NCBI GenBank assembly: GCA_020849765.1
Contig: JADLAY010000042.1
Span: 18,497 to 82,496, forward strand
DNA from: Anaerolineae bacterium
Lineage (GTDB): Bacteria > Chloroflexota > Anaerolineae > Aggregatilineales > Phototrophicaceae
DNA length: 64,000 nt
Reading direction: 5' to 3'
How positions within the stretch are numbered: the stretch's first letter is position 1; every line of letters starts with the position of its first letter. The notes under the pieces were generated by a model, which was given only the letters and a program-made list of their open reading frames with translations, was not told the DNA's origin and ran no database searches. A program made the position numbers and the translations under genes. Below are positions 7,598 through 15,019 of this stretch, piece by piece.

Positions 7598-8026
7598 ATG
7601 AGGCAGGGGATGATGAAGCGGGTCTTTATCTGTTCCGGTCGCGCACTCTTTGGTTCTGGCATCCGGCAGCTGCTGGATGCGCAGGCGGACATCGATGTGA
7701 TCGGCTGGGAGAGCGATGTCGAGCTGGCGTGCCAACGCATCCAGGAGATGCAGCCGGACGTCGTGCTCGTCGTCGCGGAAGGCTCGTCCGGCTGCCGCAT
7801 GTCGGATCGGCAGCGCTTCCTGCGCGCCGAAGGCAAGACGCGCATCATCGAACTCGACCTTGAAGACCGCAAAGTCTATGTCTACACCGGCGAACAACTC
7901 ACGATCAAAGAAGTTGACGACCTTGTGAGGGCGATTGAAGAGCCTGTCGACGGCACCCCGGCGCCATCTGCGTCGCCAGGGCCGCCGCATGGGCAAAGGA
8001 GAAAGACGAATATTGAAGTGACGTGA
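7598..8026 (+). CDS. Receiver-like protein without the phospho-acceptor aspartate
   Basis: 142 residues. The first 60 follow the start of NarL-type receivers: KRVFICSGRALFGSGIRQLL matches the strand and helix after strand 1, ADIDVIGWESDVELA the second unit and MQPDVVLVVAEGS the third strand. In true receivers this strand ends with the phosphorylated Asp; here the place is Val/Ala, and the first-strand acidic pair is also missing. The C-terminal part (RRKTNIEVT) has no DNA-binding domain. It is thus probably a phosphorylation-independent regulator or binding partner. The start could also be 7610 or 7613. The gene lies 47 bases ahead of the Tat flavoprotein gene and probably shares its transcript. 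Confidence 0.65.
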   Translation: MRQGMMKRVFICSGRALFGSGIRQLLDAQADIDVIGWESDVELACQRIQEMQPDVVLVVAEGSSGCRMSDRQRFLRAEGKTRIIELDLEDRKVYVYTGEQLTIKEVDDLVRAIEEPVDGTPAPSASPGPPHGQRRKTNIEVT

Positions 8027-8073
8027 GCCCAGCCGTTCGAGATTATTCTGTGAACCGAGAAAGGAAATCGACC

Positions 8074-9768
8074 GTGAGTAATGAGAAAGATCTTAAGGGC
8101 TTATCACGCCGTGAATTCCTGAAGAGCACGGGCGTGGGTGTTGCTGCCGCCACGGCAGGCATCAGCCTTGTGGGCACGCAGGTAGCCGCCGCGCAGGATT
8201 TGAACGCCGAGCTGGCGGGGCAAAAGTGGAGCTTCGAAATTCCGCCGGAGCCGATTCCGGATAGCGCCATCGCCGAGACCGTCGAGGCTGACGTGATCGT
8301 CGTCGGGGCGGGTGTCTCCGGCCTGGTGGCTGCCAATACCGCCGCCGAAAACGGCGCCAAGGTCGTCCTGTTCGCTGCCAGCTCCGGCCCCGCCTACCGT
8401 GGTGGATCGTTCCACGCGGTGAACAGCAAGTACATGGAAGCGCAGGGCATCGAGCCTTACGCCGTGGATCGTTTCTTCCGCCGCGAGCTGTCCAACGCCT
8501 CCTTCAACGTCGATCAGGACAAGTGGTACAAGTTCTACAACAACAGCGAAGAAGCCATGAACTGGCTGATCGACAAGATGGAAGCGGCGGGCTTCGAGAC
8601 GGTGCTCGAGATCGCCAACGTCGAGCCGAACGATGGCCCGATGAACGTGCCCGCGCAGGCGCACGGCTGGATCAACGAGGGCATGCGCCGAGCCGGTATG
8701 GGCGCCGAATTCGTCGTCAATACTCTGGCTACTACGGCACAGGCATCCGGCGCGGAGATTCGCTACAAGACGATCGCCAAGCAGCTTGTGCGCGAGGCCG
8801 ACAACACCGGTCGCGTGACGGCGATCATCGCCGAGAACGAAGACGGTAGCTACACTAAATTCGTCGCCAGCAAGGGTATCATCCTGGCGACCGGTGACTT
8901 CTCGAACAACCGCGACATGATGACCAAGTACTGCCCGTGGGCCGTTCCACTCCTGAGCGATGCCGGTGACCTCGGCTACGACAACAACTTCAAGCAGGGT
9001 GGCCTGTTCCCCGGCGACGGCCAGAAGATGGGCCTCTGGGTCGGCGCGGCCTGGCAGAAGACCTATCCGAACCCGCCGATGATCATGGGCTCCTGGATTG
9101 CGTCGACGCAGCCGTACGGCTCGCATCGTGGCCTGGTCATGAACAAGAATGGCTATCGCTACGGCAACGAAGACGTCAACGGCCCCCACGCTGGCGTCAA
9201 CCAGATGCACCAGCCGGATATGATGGCTTACGTCATCTGGGGTGCGAACTATGCGGAAGGCGCGGCGCCCTGGTACGCGTTCGGCATGACGCGCGATGCC
9301 GACCCGATCCCGCCGTCGTCTATCCTCTCCCAGTGGGAAGGCCAGGTCGACGAGGGCAGTCTGGTCAGTGGTGAAACCGTCGAAGAAGTGATCGAGAAAC
9401 TCGGCCTGCCCGCCGAAGCGACGAAAGCCACGATCGACCAGTACAACGCGTACTGCGCCGCCGGGCTGGACGAACAATACTACAAGCGGCCCGAACTGCT
9501 CATCCCGATTGCCGAAGCCCCGTTCTACGGCGCAGTCGTGCCGCCGCCCGGCTTCCTGACGGTGATGGGTGGTCTGCGCACCAACCTCGACATGCAGGTT
9601 TGTGACGAGACCGATACGCCCATTCCAGGGCTGTACAACGTCGGCGTGATGGTCGGTGACTACTACGCCAACATCTACAACTTCCTGGTGGAAGGGAACA
9701 ACCTGGGCGCCTGCTGCCTGACCTTTGGCTACACGACCGGTCGCGACGTCGCGCTAGGCACCGTCTAG
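8074..9768 (+). CDS. Tat-exported FAD-dependent flavoprotein of the fumarate reductase / 3-ketosteroid dehydrogenase type
   Basis: 564 residues from a GTG at 8074 with GAAAGGAAA upstream. The Tat signal SRREFLKSTGVGVAAATAGI means it is exported folded with its cofactor. ADVIVVGAGVSGLVAANTAA is the FAD dinucleotide-binding motif; ILATGDFSNN and NKNGYRYGNED are further family motifs, and VMGGLRTNLDMQV the C-terminal one. The position that is His in the HHTMGG motif of fumarate reductases appears as Thr (GFLTVMGGL), so the substrate is probably not fumarate. Unlike FccA or UrdA it has no heme or FMN domain; the five-heme cytochrome encoded next could deliver electrons. Reduction of an unsaturated organic acceptor outside the membrane is the likely role; the substrate is unknown. 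Confidence 0.88.
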   Translation: MSNEKDLKGLSRREFLKSTGVGVAAATAGISLVGTQVAAAQDLNAELAGQKWSFEIPPEPIPDSAIAETVEADVIVVGAGVSGLVAANTAAENGAKVVLFAASSGPAYRGGSFHAVNSKYMEAQGIEPYAVDRFFRRELSNASFNVDQDKWYKFYNNSEEAMNWLIDKMEAAGFETVLEIANVEPNDGPMNVPAQAHGWINEGMRRAGMGAEFVVNTLATTAQASGAEIRYKTIAKQLVREADNTGRVTAIIAENEDGSYTKFVASKGIILATGDFSNNRDMMTKYCPWAVPLLSDAGDLGYDNNFKQGGLFPGDGQKMGLWVGAAWQKTYPNPPMIMGSWIASTQPYGSHRGLVMNKNGYRYGNEDVNGPHAGVNQMHQPDMMAYVIWGANYAEGAAPWYAFGMTRDADPIPPSSILSQWEGQVDEGSLVSGETVEEVIEKLGLPAEATKATIDQYNAYCAAGLDEQYYKRPELLIPIAEAPFYGAVVPPPGFLTVMGGLRTNLDMQVCDETDTPIPGLYNVGVMVGDYYANIYNFLVEGNNLGACCLTFGYTTGRDVALGTV

Positions 9769-9798
9769 CGGACGCAATTCGCACTCCCTCTGACCGGT

Positions 9799-9832
9799 GA
9801 GCATGGACGGGCCCAAGCAGCCGTCCATGCTC
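9799..9832 (+). other. Intercistronic hairpin
   Basis: GAGCATGGACGG and CCGTCCATGCTC form a perfect 12-bp stem with a 10-base loop and no T-tract, between the flavoprotein and cytochrome genes. It looks like a transcript-stabilising or processing hairpin rather than a terminator, and could set different amounts of the two proteins. Confidence 0.6.
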
Positions 9833-9909
9833 CCGGCCCGGCGCCGGATAGCCAGAGTAACGCTTCGACCGCCGAACAATATCGCAAAGTGAATGGTCAG
9901 GAAGTCTCC

Positions 9910-10542
9910 ATGTTCACCCGCAAACCTCGCAACCCGGACGAGACGAGCACCACCAAGCCGCCGGAGCGGAAAAAGCGCAACTGGCTGAAGATCAGCTTGA
10001 TCGCCAATGCTGTGCTGCTGATCGCGGTTGGCGCCTACGCCGCGACGGCTGCCGTCGTCCACCAGTCCGATACCAACCCGAACTTCTGCGCCAGTTGTCA
10101 CGTCATGCAGTCGAAGGTGACGTCTTATTACACCAGCGGCAACCTGGACAACGCGCACGCCGCAGCGGGGGTGATGTGCAAGGACTGCCACGATTACCCG
10201 CTCGACGCGGAGATCGCTGCCGGTGTCAACTACGTCACCGGCAACTACGTGCGTGATGAGAACGGCGAACTGCCGCAGCGCGACTTTGGCGATGAGATCT
10301 GCACGCAGTGCCACATCAGCCTGGAGCACGTGGCCCTCTCGACCGATTTTCTCTTCCGCAACCCGCACGGCACGGAGATGGGCGTCTTCACCTGCAACAC
10401 CTGCCACATCTCGCACGGTGAGCAGATTGATTACTGCAGCGAGTGCCATGACAACGGCGGGCAGCGCATGATCGGTGACACGACGCCGCGCTCGGAGTTG
10501 ATCGGTATTCCGGCAGATATGCGATGGATGTTCGATCAATAA
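9910..10542 (+). CDS. Membrane-anchored five-heme c-type cytochrome (NapC/NirT/NrfH-like)
   Basis: 210 residues. A basic N-terminus and one membrane helix (SLIANAVLLIAVGAYAATAA) are followed by an external domain with five CXXCH sites: CASCH, CKDCH, CTQCH, CNTCH and CSECH. NapC/NrfH proteins oxidise quinol in the membrane and pass electrons to an exported reductase; they usually have four hemes, so a fifth is slightly unusual. The start at 9910 has AGGAAG at a good distance; a frame start 21 bases upstream has none. The gene follows the Tat flavoprotein and ends at a strong terminator, so the pair forms a quinol-to-flavoprotein electron chain by inference. Confidence 0.9.
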   Translation: MFTRKPRNPDETSTTKPPERKKRNWLKISLIANAVLLIAVGAYAATAAVVHQSDTNPNFCASCHVMQSKVTSYYTSGNLDNAHAAAGVMCKDCHDYPLDAEIAAGVNYVTGNYVRDENGELPQRDFGDEICTQCHISLEHVALSTDFLFRNPHGTEMGVFTCNTCHISHGEQIDYCSECHDNGGQRMIGDTTPRSELIGIPADMRWMFDQ

Positions 10543-10572
10543 GCGCCCTCCCCTCGCTGATTGATCGCGTCG

Positions 10573-10610
10573 AAACGCATGGCATGGACGGGCCATGCGT
10601 TTCTTTTTTC
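10573..10610 (+). terminator. Terminator of the flavoprotein-cytochrome operon
   Basis: AAACGCATGGC (10573-10583) and GCCATGCGTTT (10592-10602) form a perfect 11-bp stem followed by CTTTTTTC. Confidence 0.9.
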
Positions 10611-10618
10611 TCCTATAA

Positions 10619-10713
10619 CCCTCATCCCCCCGGCCCCTTCTCCATAAGGGAGAAGGGGAGAAAAACGGCCCAGAAAGTGCCTCTCCATCAGCGAGAAGGA
10701 TTTAGGGTGAGGG
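10619..10713. repeat. Family A dispersed repeat, copy 1
   Basis: Starts CCCTCATCCCCC, contains CCTTCTCC and GGGAGAAGGGGAG arms, and ends GGATTTAGGGTGAGGG. Near-identical text occurs at 21673-21765 and, inverted and shortened, at 23056-23131. The ends CCCTCA.../...TGAGGG make the element an inverted repeat overall, as in small non-coding mobile or REP-like elements. Confidence 0.75.
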
Positions 10714-10842
10714 CTTCGCAGGGCAATCTGCCTTTGCAGCAGGTCTGGGTTTCCTGTCTTTGTCCCCTTGCCCCCAATCAAACATCTGTGCTAAAATCCA
10801 GCCTAGAACACCTGTACCATCTTCGCCCATAGGGAGCCGCTC

Positions 10843-12057
10843 ATGCCGCTCAAGTTGACGCGCAAGCAGGCGCGCGCCGTACTGATCGCCGCCCAGGACT
10901 TACTCGACATTCCTGCCAGCGCCAGCAAAGCCGACGTGCTGAACACGATCCACACCATGCACGTCCTGCAAATCGATACCATCCACGTCATTAACCGCAG
11001 CCCGTATCTCGTGCTCTGGAGTCGCATCGGCGATTTCGAGCTTGACTGGCTGACCGATCTGCTGGCGGAGCGCAAGCTGTTCGAGTACTGGTCGCACGAG
11101 GCGAGCTTCCTGCCGATCGAGCACTTCGGCTACTACCGTCGCATCGCCCTGGACAGTCAGAAGCGTTGGATGATCCATTCGCGCACGTGGCTCGATGAAA
11201 ACCCGGCTGTGCTCGATGAAGTCATGACGACGCTGCGGGCCAATGGGGTCGCGCGCTCGTCCGACTTCGAGCGGACGGACGGCCAGAAGGGCGGTTGGTG
11301 GAATCGCAAGGAGCAGAAGTACGCGCTCGAATGCCTGTACAACCTGGGCGAGCTGGTGATCGTCGGGCGCGATAAGTTCCAGCGCATTTACGCCCTGCGC
11401 GAGCACGCGCTGCCTGATTGGGACGAGGCGGGCATTCCGGCTCGGGACGAGACGCTGGAGACGCTGACCGAGAAGGCGGTCGCCGCGCTCGGTGTGGCGA
11501 CGCCCGCCTGGGCAACGGATTACTTCCGCAGCATCCGGCGCGAAACCGTCGAGAACATCCAGCGCCTGCTCGATAGGGGCGCGCTCAAGACGGTCGCCGT
11601 TGAAGGCTGGGCCGAGCCGCTCGTCTATCACCCGGACAACGAGGGGCTGATCGAGCGGGCCGCCGCCGGTGAGCTTGTGCCGACGCGCACGCATCTGCTG
11701 TCGCCGTTCGACCCGATCGTCTGGGATCGCGCGCGGCTTCAGGCGCTGTTCGACTTCGACTACCGGATCGAGTGCTACACGCCCGCGCCCAAACGCAAGT
11801 ACGGCTACTTCTCGCTGCCGATCCTGCACCGCGACGAAATGGTCGGGCGCTTCGACGCCAAGGCGCATCGCAAAGACGGCGTGTTCGAGATCAAGGCGCT
11901 GCATCTGGAGCCGGGCGTGGCGCCGGACGACGATCTGCGCGATGACCTCGCCCGCGAACTCAAGCGCTTCGCCGCCTGGCACGGCACGCCGAAGATCAAG
12001 CTCACGTTCGCCAACGATAAGCAGTTCGGCAAGGCGCTGGTCAAGGCGATGAAGTAG
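10843..12057 (+). CDS. YcaQ/AlkX family winged-helix DNA glycosylase
   Basis: 404 residues, the usual length for the YcaQ/AlkZ (HTH_42) family, which removes bulky or crosslinked bases from DNA. The segment MHVLQIDTIHVINRSPYLVL carries the Q-x-D catalytic motif known from E. coli YcaQ (Gln and Asp of LQID). Other family traits are LFEYWSHEASFLPIEHF and the C-terminal HLLSPFDPIVWDRAR and KYGYFSLPILHRDEMVGRFD. The ATG at 10843 follows AGGGAGCC. It is a single gene between a plus-strand terminator and the convergent ApbE operon, so it is probably not functionally tied to its redox neighbours. Confidence 0.9.
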   Translation: MPLKLTRKQARAVLIAAQDLLDIPASASKADVLNTIHTMHVLQIDTIHVINRSPYLVLWSRIGDFELDWLTDLLAERKLFEYWSHEASFLPIEHFGYYRRIALDSQKRWMIHSRTWLDENPAVLDEVMTTLRANGVARSSDFERTDGQKGGWWNRKEQKYALECLYNLGELVIVGRDKFQRIYALREHALPDWDEAGIPARDETLETLTEKAVAALGVATPAWATDYFRSIRRETVENIQRLLDRGALKTVAVEGWAEPLVYHPDNEGLIERAAAGELVPTRTHLLSPFDPIVWDRARLQALFDFDYRIECYTPAPKRKYGYFSLPILHRDEMVGRFDAKAHRKDGVFEIKALHLEPGVAPDDDLRDDLARELKRFAAWHGTPKIKLTFANDKQFGKALVKAMK

Positions 12058-12173
12058 TGCGTGATAGTAAACGCCATTTCACGGGGCACAACGTGTCACA
12101 AGAGGTTGTAGGGGTGCATCATGATGCGCCCCTACGATGCACGTGCGCGGCTAAATCTAGCGGTCACATGCCC
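12058..12173. repeat. Family B long element, copy 1
   Basis: The palindromic core (12108-12135) has arms GTAGGGGTGCATC and GATGCGCCCCTAC. Its flanks GTGTCACAAGAGGTTG and the run up to GGTCACATGC resemble those of the copy at 14931-15019, so the repeated unit is about 100 bp. It fills the space between the YcaQ-like gene and the 3' end of apbE. Confidence 0.75.
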
Positions 12174-12192
12174 CCGGCAAAGCAGCCCGTAC

Positions 12193-12951
12193 CTACGCCC
12201 GTACTCGCATCGGCGCAACCACATAGTCGGCGAAGCCGGTGGTCATCGTGGCCTGGCCCTGATGATCGATCATGTAGGCTTCGAAGCCGGGCAGCGCCTC
12301 GATGAAGTGAATGCCGACGCGGCCCATCGCGTAAGCCGCCGTCGCCATGCGATCCGCTTCCAGCACGTCCTCGCCGATCACGGTGATGCTCACGATCTCA
12401 TCGAGCGGCGCATCGCTGTGCGGGTTGTAGATGTGCGCGCCGCGCAGGTAACTGCCAGAGGTGGCGATGCCGCGATCATCCAGCGCCACGCGCTTGACGA
12501 TCTGATCGAGCTTGAACGGATGGCAGATGCCGACCGTCCACACGTCATGCTCCGCATTCCTGCCGTAGACCTGAACGTCACCCCCGGCATCGACGTAGAA
12601 ATTGCGCAGGCCCTTCATGTACAGCAGTGAGGCGGCTTCGTCTATCGCCCAGCCCTTGACCACGCCGGACGGATCGAACTTGCTATCGTGCCAGACGTCG
12701 AAGAAGCCGCCCGTCTGCTCACGAGTCGTCTCGGCCAGTTCGAGGATGGTCTGCATATCGCGGCAGGCATCGGCCAGCGCGAGCTCGCCCCGATTGATGC
12801 GCGAGACTTCGCTCGTCTCTTTGAATGGGCTGAAGGTTTGATCGACGTAGTCGAAGTAGGCGTAGACCTCGTCGAACGCCTCAGCCGTGGCCGAGGCGTC
12901 GACGATTTCCACTGTGATGGGCATGCCCATCAACCAGCGTCGTTGTTTCAT
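12193..12951 (-). CDS. apbE: FAD:protein FMN transferase (ApbE family)
   Basis: 252 residues. ApbE enzymes use FAD and a divalent metal to attach FMN to a Thr or Ser of exported redox proteins. Family motifs are TFSPFKETSEVSRINRGE, FDPSGVVKGWAID, YVDAGGDVQVYG, ATSGSYLRG, HIYNPHS and the metal-site region EADRMATAAYAMG. It is shorter than typical ApbE (about 330) and shows no lipobox or clear signal peptide, so its location is uncertain. It is the last gene of a four-gene minus-strand operon and overlaps the FMN-binding protein gene by four bases (ATGA), which strongly implies that protein is its substrate. Confidence 0.93.
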   Translation of the reverse strand: MKQRRWLMGMPITVEIVDASATAEAFDEVYAYFDYVDQTFSPFKETSEVSRINRGELALADACRDMQTILELAETTREQTGGFFDVWHDSKFDPSGVVKGWAIDEAASLLYMKGLRNFYVDAGGDVQVYGRNAEHDVWTVGICHPFKLDQIVKRVALDDRGIATSGSYLRGAHIYNPHSDAPLDEIVSITVIGEDVLEADRMATAAYAMGRVGIHFIEALPGFEAYMIDHQGQATMTTGFADYVVAPMRVRA

Positions 12952-13538
12952 AGATCCATGCCGATGGCGGCGTCGAGCAGCGCCGAGTCCAGCGACTGGA
13001 CGAAGGCACGGCTGCTATCGGTGGCCCGCGAGACGAAGTTGACGCCGTCCGCGTCCTGCGCCTCAATCGCTTCGCTGATGAGCGTCGGCAGGGCATTGCG
13101 CGTGATGATGTCGGACTCGTAGGTGCTGCTCGGATACTGCGCGATCAGCACGTCGGTCAGTTCGCCATCTTCGACGACGGCGACGACCTGCATCGTGCCC
13201 CAGCGCCCGGCCTGGATGGCGTCGCCGTAATACTGGCCATCGTAGTAGTCGGCGCCTTCGACCTTCTCGGTCGCTTGTGTCGGGTCGGCGTCGGACTGCG
13301 CCGGGGCGAGTTCGACTTCGGGCGGGTTGGTGTCCATGCCTTGCAGGTGATCATGACCGCCACGTCCACCGCGCCCGGGTAAACCGCGCTGCGTGCCGGG
13401 GTTGGCCGGTGCGGGCGAGGTCGTGTCCTGGGCGGCAGCGATGTTGCCAATTCCACTGAGACCGGTATAACCGGCGGCGGCCATGGCTGCCACAGCGGCT
13501 GCGCTCGCCGCGTTCTTTTTCCAGTTCTTGCTTTTCAT
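12948..13538 (-). CDS. Exported FMN-binding domain protein
   Basis: 196 residues. An N-terminal export signal (KNAASAAAVAAMAAAGYTGL) is followed by a low-complexity Pro/Gly/Asp region and an FMN-binding domain from about residue 95: YYDGQYYGDAIQAGRWGTMQ, then YPSSTYESDIITRNALPTLI. The flavinylation site, normally D-x-x-(S/T)-G-A-(T/S), reads NFVSRAT: Asp has become Asn and Gly has become Arg, while the acceptor Thr remains. The ribosome site is AGGAG six bases before the ATG. Directly followed by apbE with a four-base overlap, it is probably the flavin carrier of an extracytoplasmic electron route. Confidence 0.88.
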   Translation of the reverse strand: MKSKNWKKNAASAAAVAAMAAAGYTGLSGIGNIAAAQDTTSPAPANPGTQRGLPGRGGRGGHDHLQGMDTNPPEVELAPAQSDADPTQATEKVEGADYYDGQYYGDAIQAGRWGTMQVVAVVEDGELTDVLIAQYPSSTYESDIITRNALPTLISEAIEAQDADGVNFVSRATDSSRAFVQSLDSALLDAAIGMDL

Positions 13539-13571
13539 GATGTGCTCCTATGCTTCAATCTGAACAAACGA

Positions 13572-14198
13572 TCAGGCGGTGGCCGTCCGGCGCAAGCGGT
13601 TCTTCAGCCAGCTTGCGGGACGACTCAGGACAATGACGATCACGGTCGCAGCGAGGATGACCCACAGGTCGTAGAGGACGCTGCCGAAATCCTCCCAATG
13701 AATGTTGAAGAGCGAGTCGCTCTCGGAACTCGGCGCGGGTGCAGAGTTTTCGGTGCTGGCCGTTTCACCATTCAAGCGAGCCGCCAGCTCGGCCACGGTC
13801 ACGCGACCACTGTTGACGACGGCCAATAGATTGTCCAGGCTCCGGCCTTCGGCGCTCATGCTGGCGCTCACGGCCTCGACGTCGACGCCTGCGGCCGCGA
13901 GTTCGGCGGTGAAGGTCTCGATCGTCATCGCCTCCGTGGTCGTAGCAGTCGTGCTGTCATCGCTCACTTGCGCCGCGCTATCGGTCGTGACCGCCGCGCT
14001 TTCCGCATCTGCCTGGAGTGCTGGCGCGTCGCCGTCCGGGGCGAAGCCCGCTTCGTCGGAGTTCAGGCTCATCAGCAGGGTCGTGCTTTGCAGCGGGCTG
14101 ATCAGGTCGCCCTGCTGCTCTAGGGCGAAGCCGAGCGCCACGACGATGGCGACCAGCACCAGGAGTTTGAGCAAGCCATGTCTGGATTTTCGTCTCAT
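13572..14198 (-). CDS. Two-helix membrane protein with Thr/Ala/Ser-rich linker, unknown function
   Basis: 208 residues: an N-terminal helix (LLKLLVLVAIVVALGFAL), a long external segment rich in Ala, Thr, Ser and Asp, and a C-terminal helix (LYDLWVILAATVIVIVLS) followed by basic residues. A helical piece in the middle (MTIETFTAELAAAGVDVEAV) may be a small folded unit. No family was recognised. The gene sits 12 bases after the DUF4405 gene and 33 before the FMN-binding protein gene, with a good ribosome site (GGAAGGTGA). Its place suggests a structural or linking role between the membrane part and the exported flavoprotein. Confidence 0.7.
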   Translation of the reverse strand: MRRKSRHGLLKLLVLVAIVVALGFALEQQGDLISPLQSTTLLMSLNSDEAGFAPDGDAPALQADAESAAVTTDSAAQVSDDSTTATTTEAMTIETFTAELAAAGVDVEAVSASMSAEGRSLDNLLAVVNSGRVTVAELAARLNGETASTENSAPAPSSESDSLFNIHWEDFGSVLYDLWVILAATVIVIVLSRPASWLKNRLRRTATA

Positions 14199-14210
14199 CG
14201 TGTCACCTTC

Positions 14211-14732
14211 CTACTTCGAGCCGACTTTGGGAATCCAGCCGAACAGATATTTGCCACCGTTGGTCATGATCCACTTCCAGTGCAGCGCCACGTGCGCCGC
14301 CACCAGGATCAGCACCAGCTCCGCGCCGATCATGTGCACCGGGCGCAGGATGCCCTCCAGCGACTCGCTCAGTTGGAGATTGAGGCCAATCGTGCGCGAG
14401 ATGAGGATGCCGCTCACGGTCACGAACAGCATGTCGGCGAACAGCGCGACGTTGAGCACGTAGTTCAGCCGCGACTCGTGAATCAGCTTGCGGAAGAAGG
14501 TGCGTGTGACGTTCACGATCCAGTCCCAATGCAGGAGGATGTGGAGGCTGAAGGCGGCGGCGAACAGCAGCCCCAGGATTTCGTGCAGGGGCAGCCCCGT
14601 GAAGTGCTCCTCCATTTCGACCATGAAGATGACCGTCAGCAACAGATCCAGAAAGACGTTGATCTTGACCTTGTTGAGTTTGCGGGTTCTGGTGGCCGCT
14701 TCGGCCCTGTCTGTCAGGATTTGGGTTGCCAC
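14211..14732 (-). CDS. DUF4405 membrane protein, probable cytochrome b-like heme protein
   Basis: 173 residues, four hydrophobic helices. Histidines sit inside helices at positions expected for heme ligation: GLPLHEILGLLFAAAFSLHI, then LLHWDWIV, and RPVHMIGAELVLILVAAHVA, then LHWKWI. This HxE...LH...LHW pattern is that of DUF4405, relatives of the membrane cytochrome b of formate dehydrogenase and hydrogenase. The start is GTG with GGGGAGAG upstream. It is the first gene of the operon with the FMN-binding protein and ApbE, so it likely carries electrons through the membrane towards the exported flavin. A direct repeat CTTAAAT, spaced by one helix turn, lies upstream at 14821-14838. Confidence 0.85.
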   Translation of the reverse strand: MATQILTDRAEAATRTRKLNKVKINVFLDLLLTVIFMVEMEEHFTGLPLHEILGLLFAAAFSLHILLHWDWIVNVTRTFFRKLIHESRLNYVLNVALFADMLFVTVSGILISRTIGLNLQLSESLEGILRPVHMIGAELVLILVAAHVALHWKWIMTNGGKYLFGWIPKVGSK

Positions 14733-14796
14733 GTGTTATCTCTCCCCTAGGCTCTGGCTACGTACCAGGATCACTCTAGACGAAAGACCGGTTTTG

Positions 14797-14845
14797 ATGG
14801 TTATTCGCACCTCAAATATTCTTAAATACGACTTAAATGTTGGGG
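14797..14845 (-). promoter_or_regulatory. AT-rich control region of the DUF4405-apbE operon
   Basis: An AT-rich stretch in GC-rich surroundings. CTTAAAT occurs at 14821-14827 and 14832-14838, 11 bases apart, which places both on the same face of the helix. This is a candidate promoter and factor site; exact boxes cannot be fixed. Confidence 0.35.
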
Positions 14846-14930
14846 GCGCCAGGTGAGATAGCGCTCGACCGCACTAGTGCGTCAGGCGAACGCTCCGCGC
14901 TTCGCTTTACTCTGATGGAGGTAAACTGTG

Positions 14931-15019
14931 GTGCGTAATGGGTCACAATGGGTTGTAGGGGCGCATCACGATGCGCCCCTACGCCGTGCATACGCGGTAG
15001 AAACTACGGATCACATGCA
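14931..15019. repeat. Family B long element, copy 2
   Basis: Core at 14955-14982 with arms GTAGGGGCGCATC and GATGCGCCCCTAC. Flanks GGGTCACAATGGGTTG and CGGATCACATGC match the copy at 12058. The distal end overlaps the last codons of the minus-strand gene ending at 15004, so the element now supplies part of its C-terminus. Confidence 0.75.
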
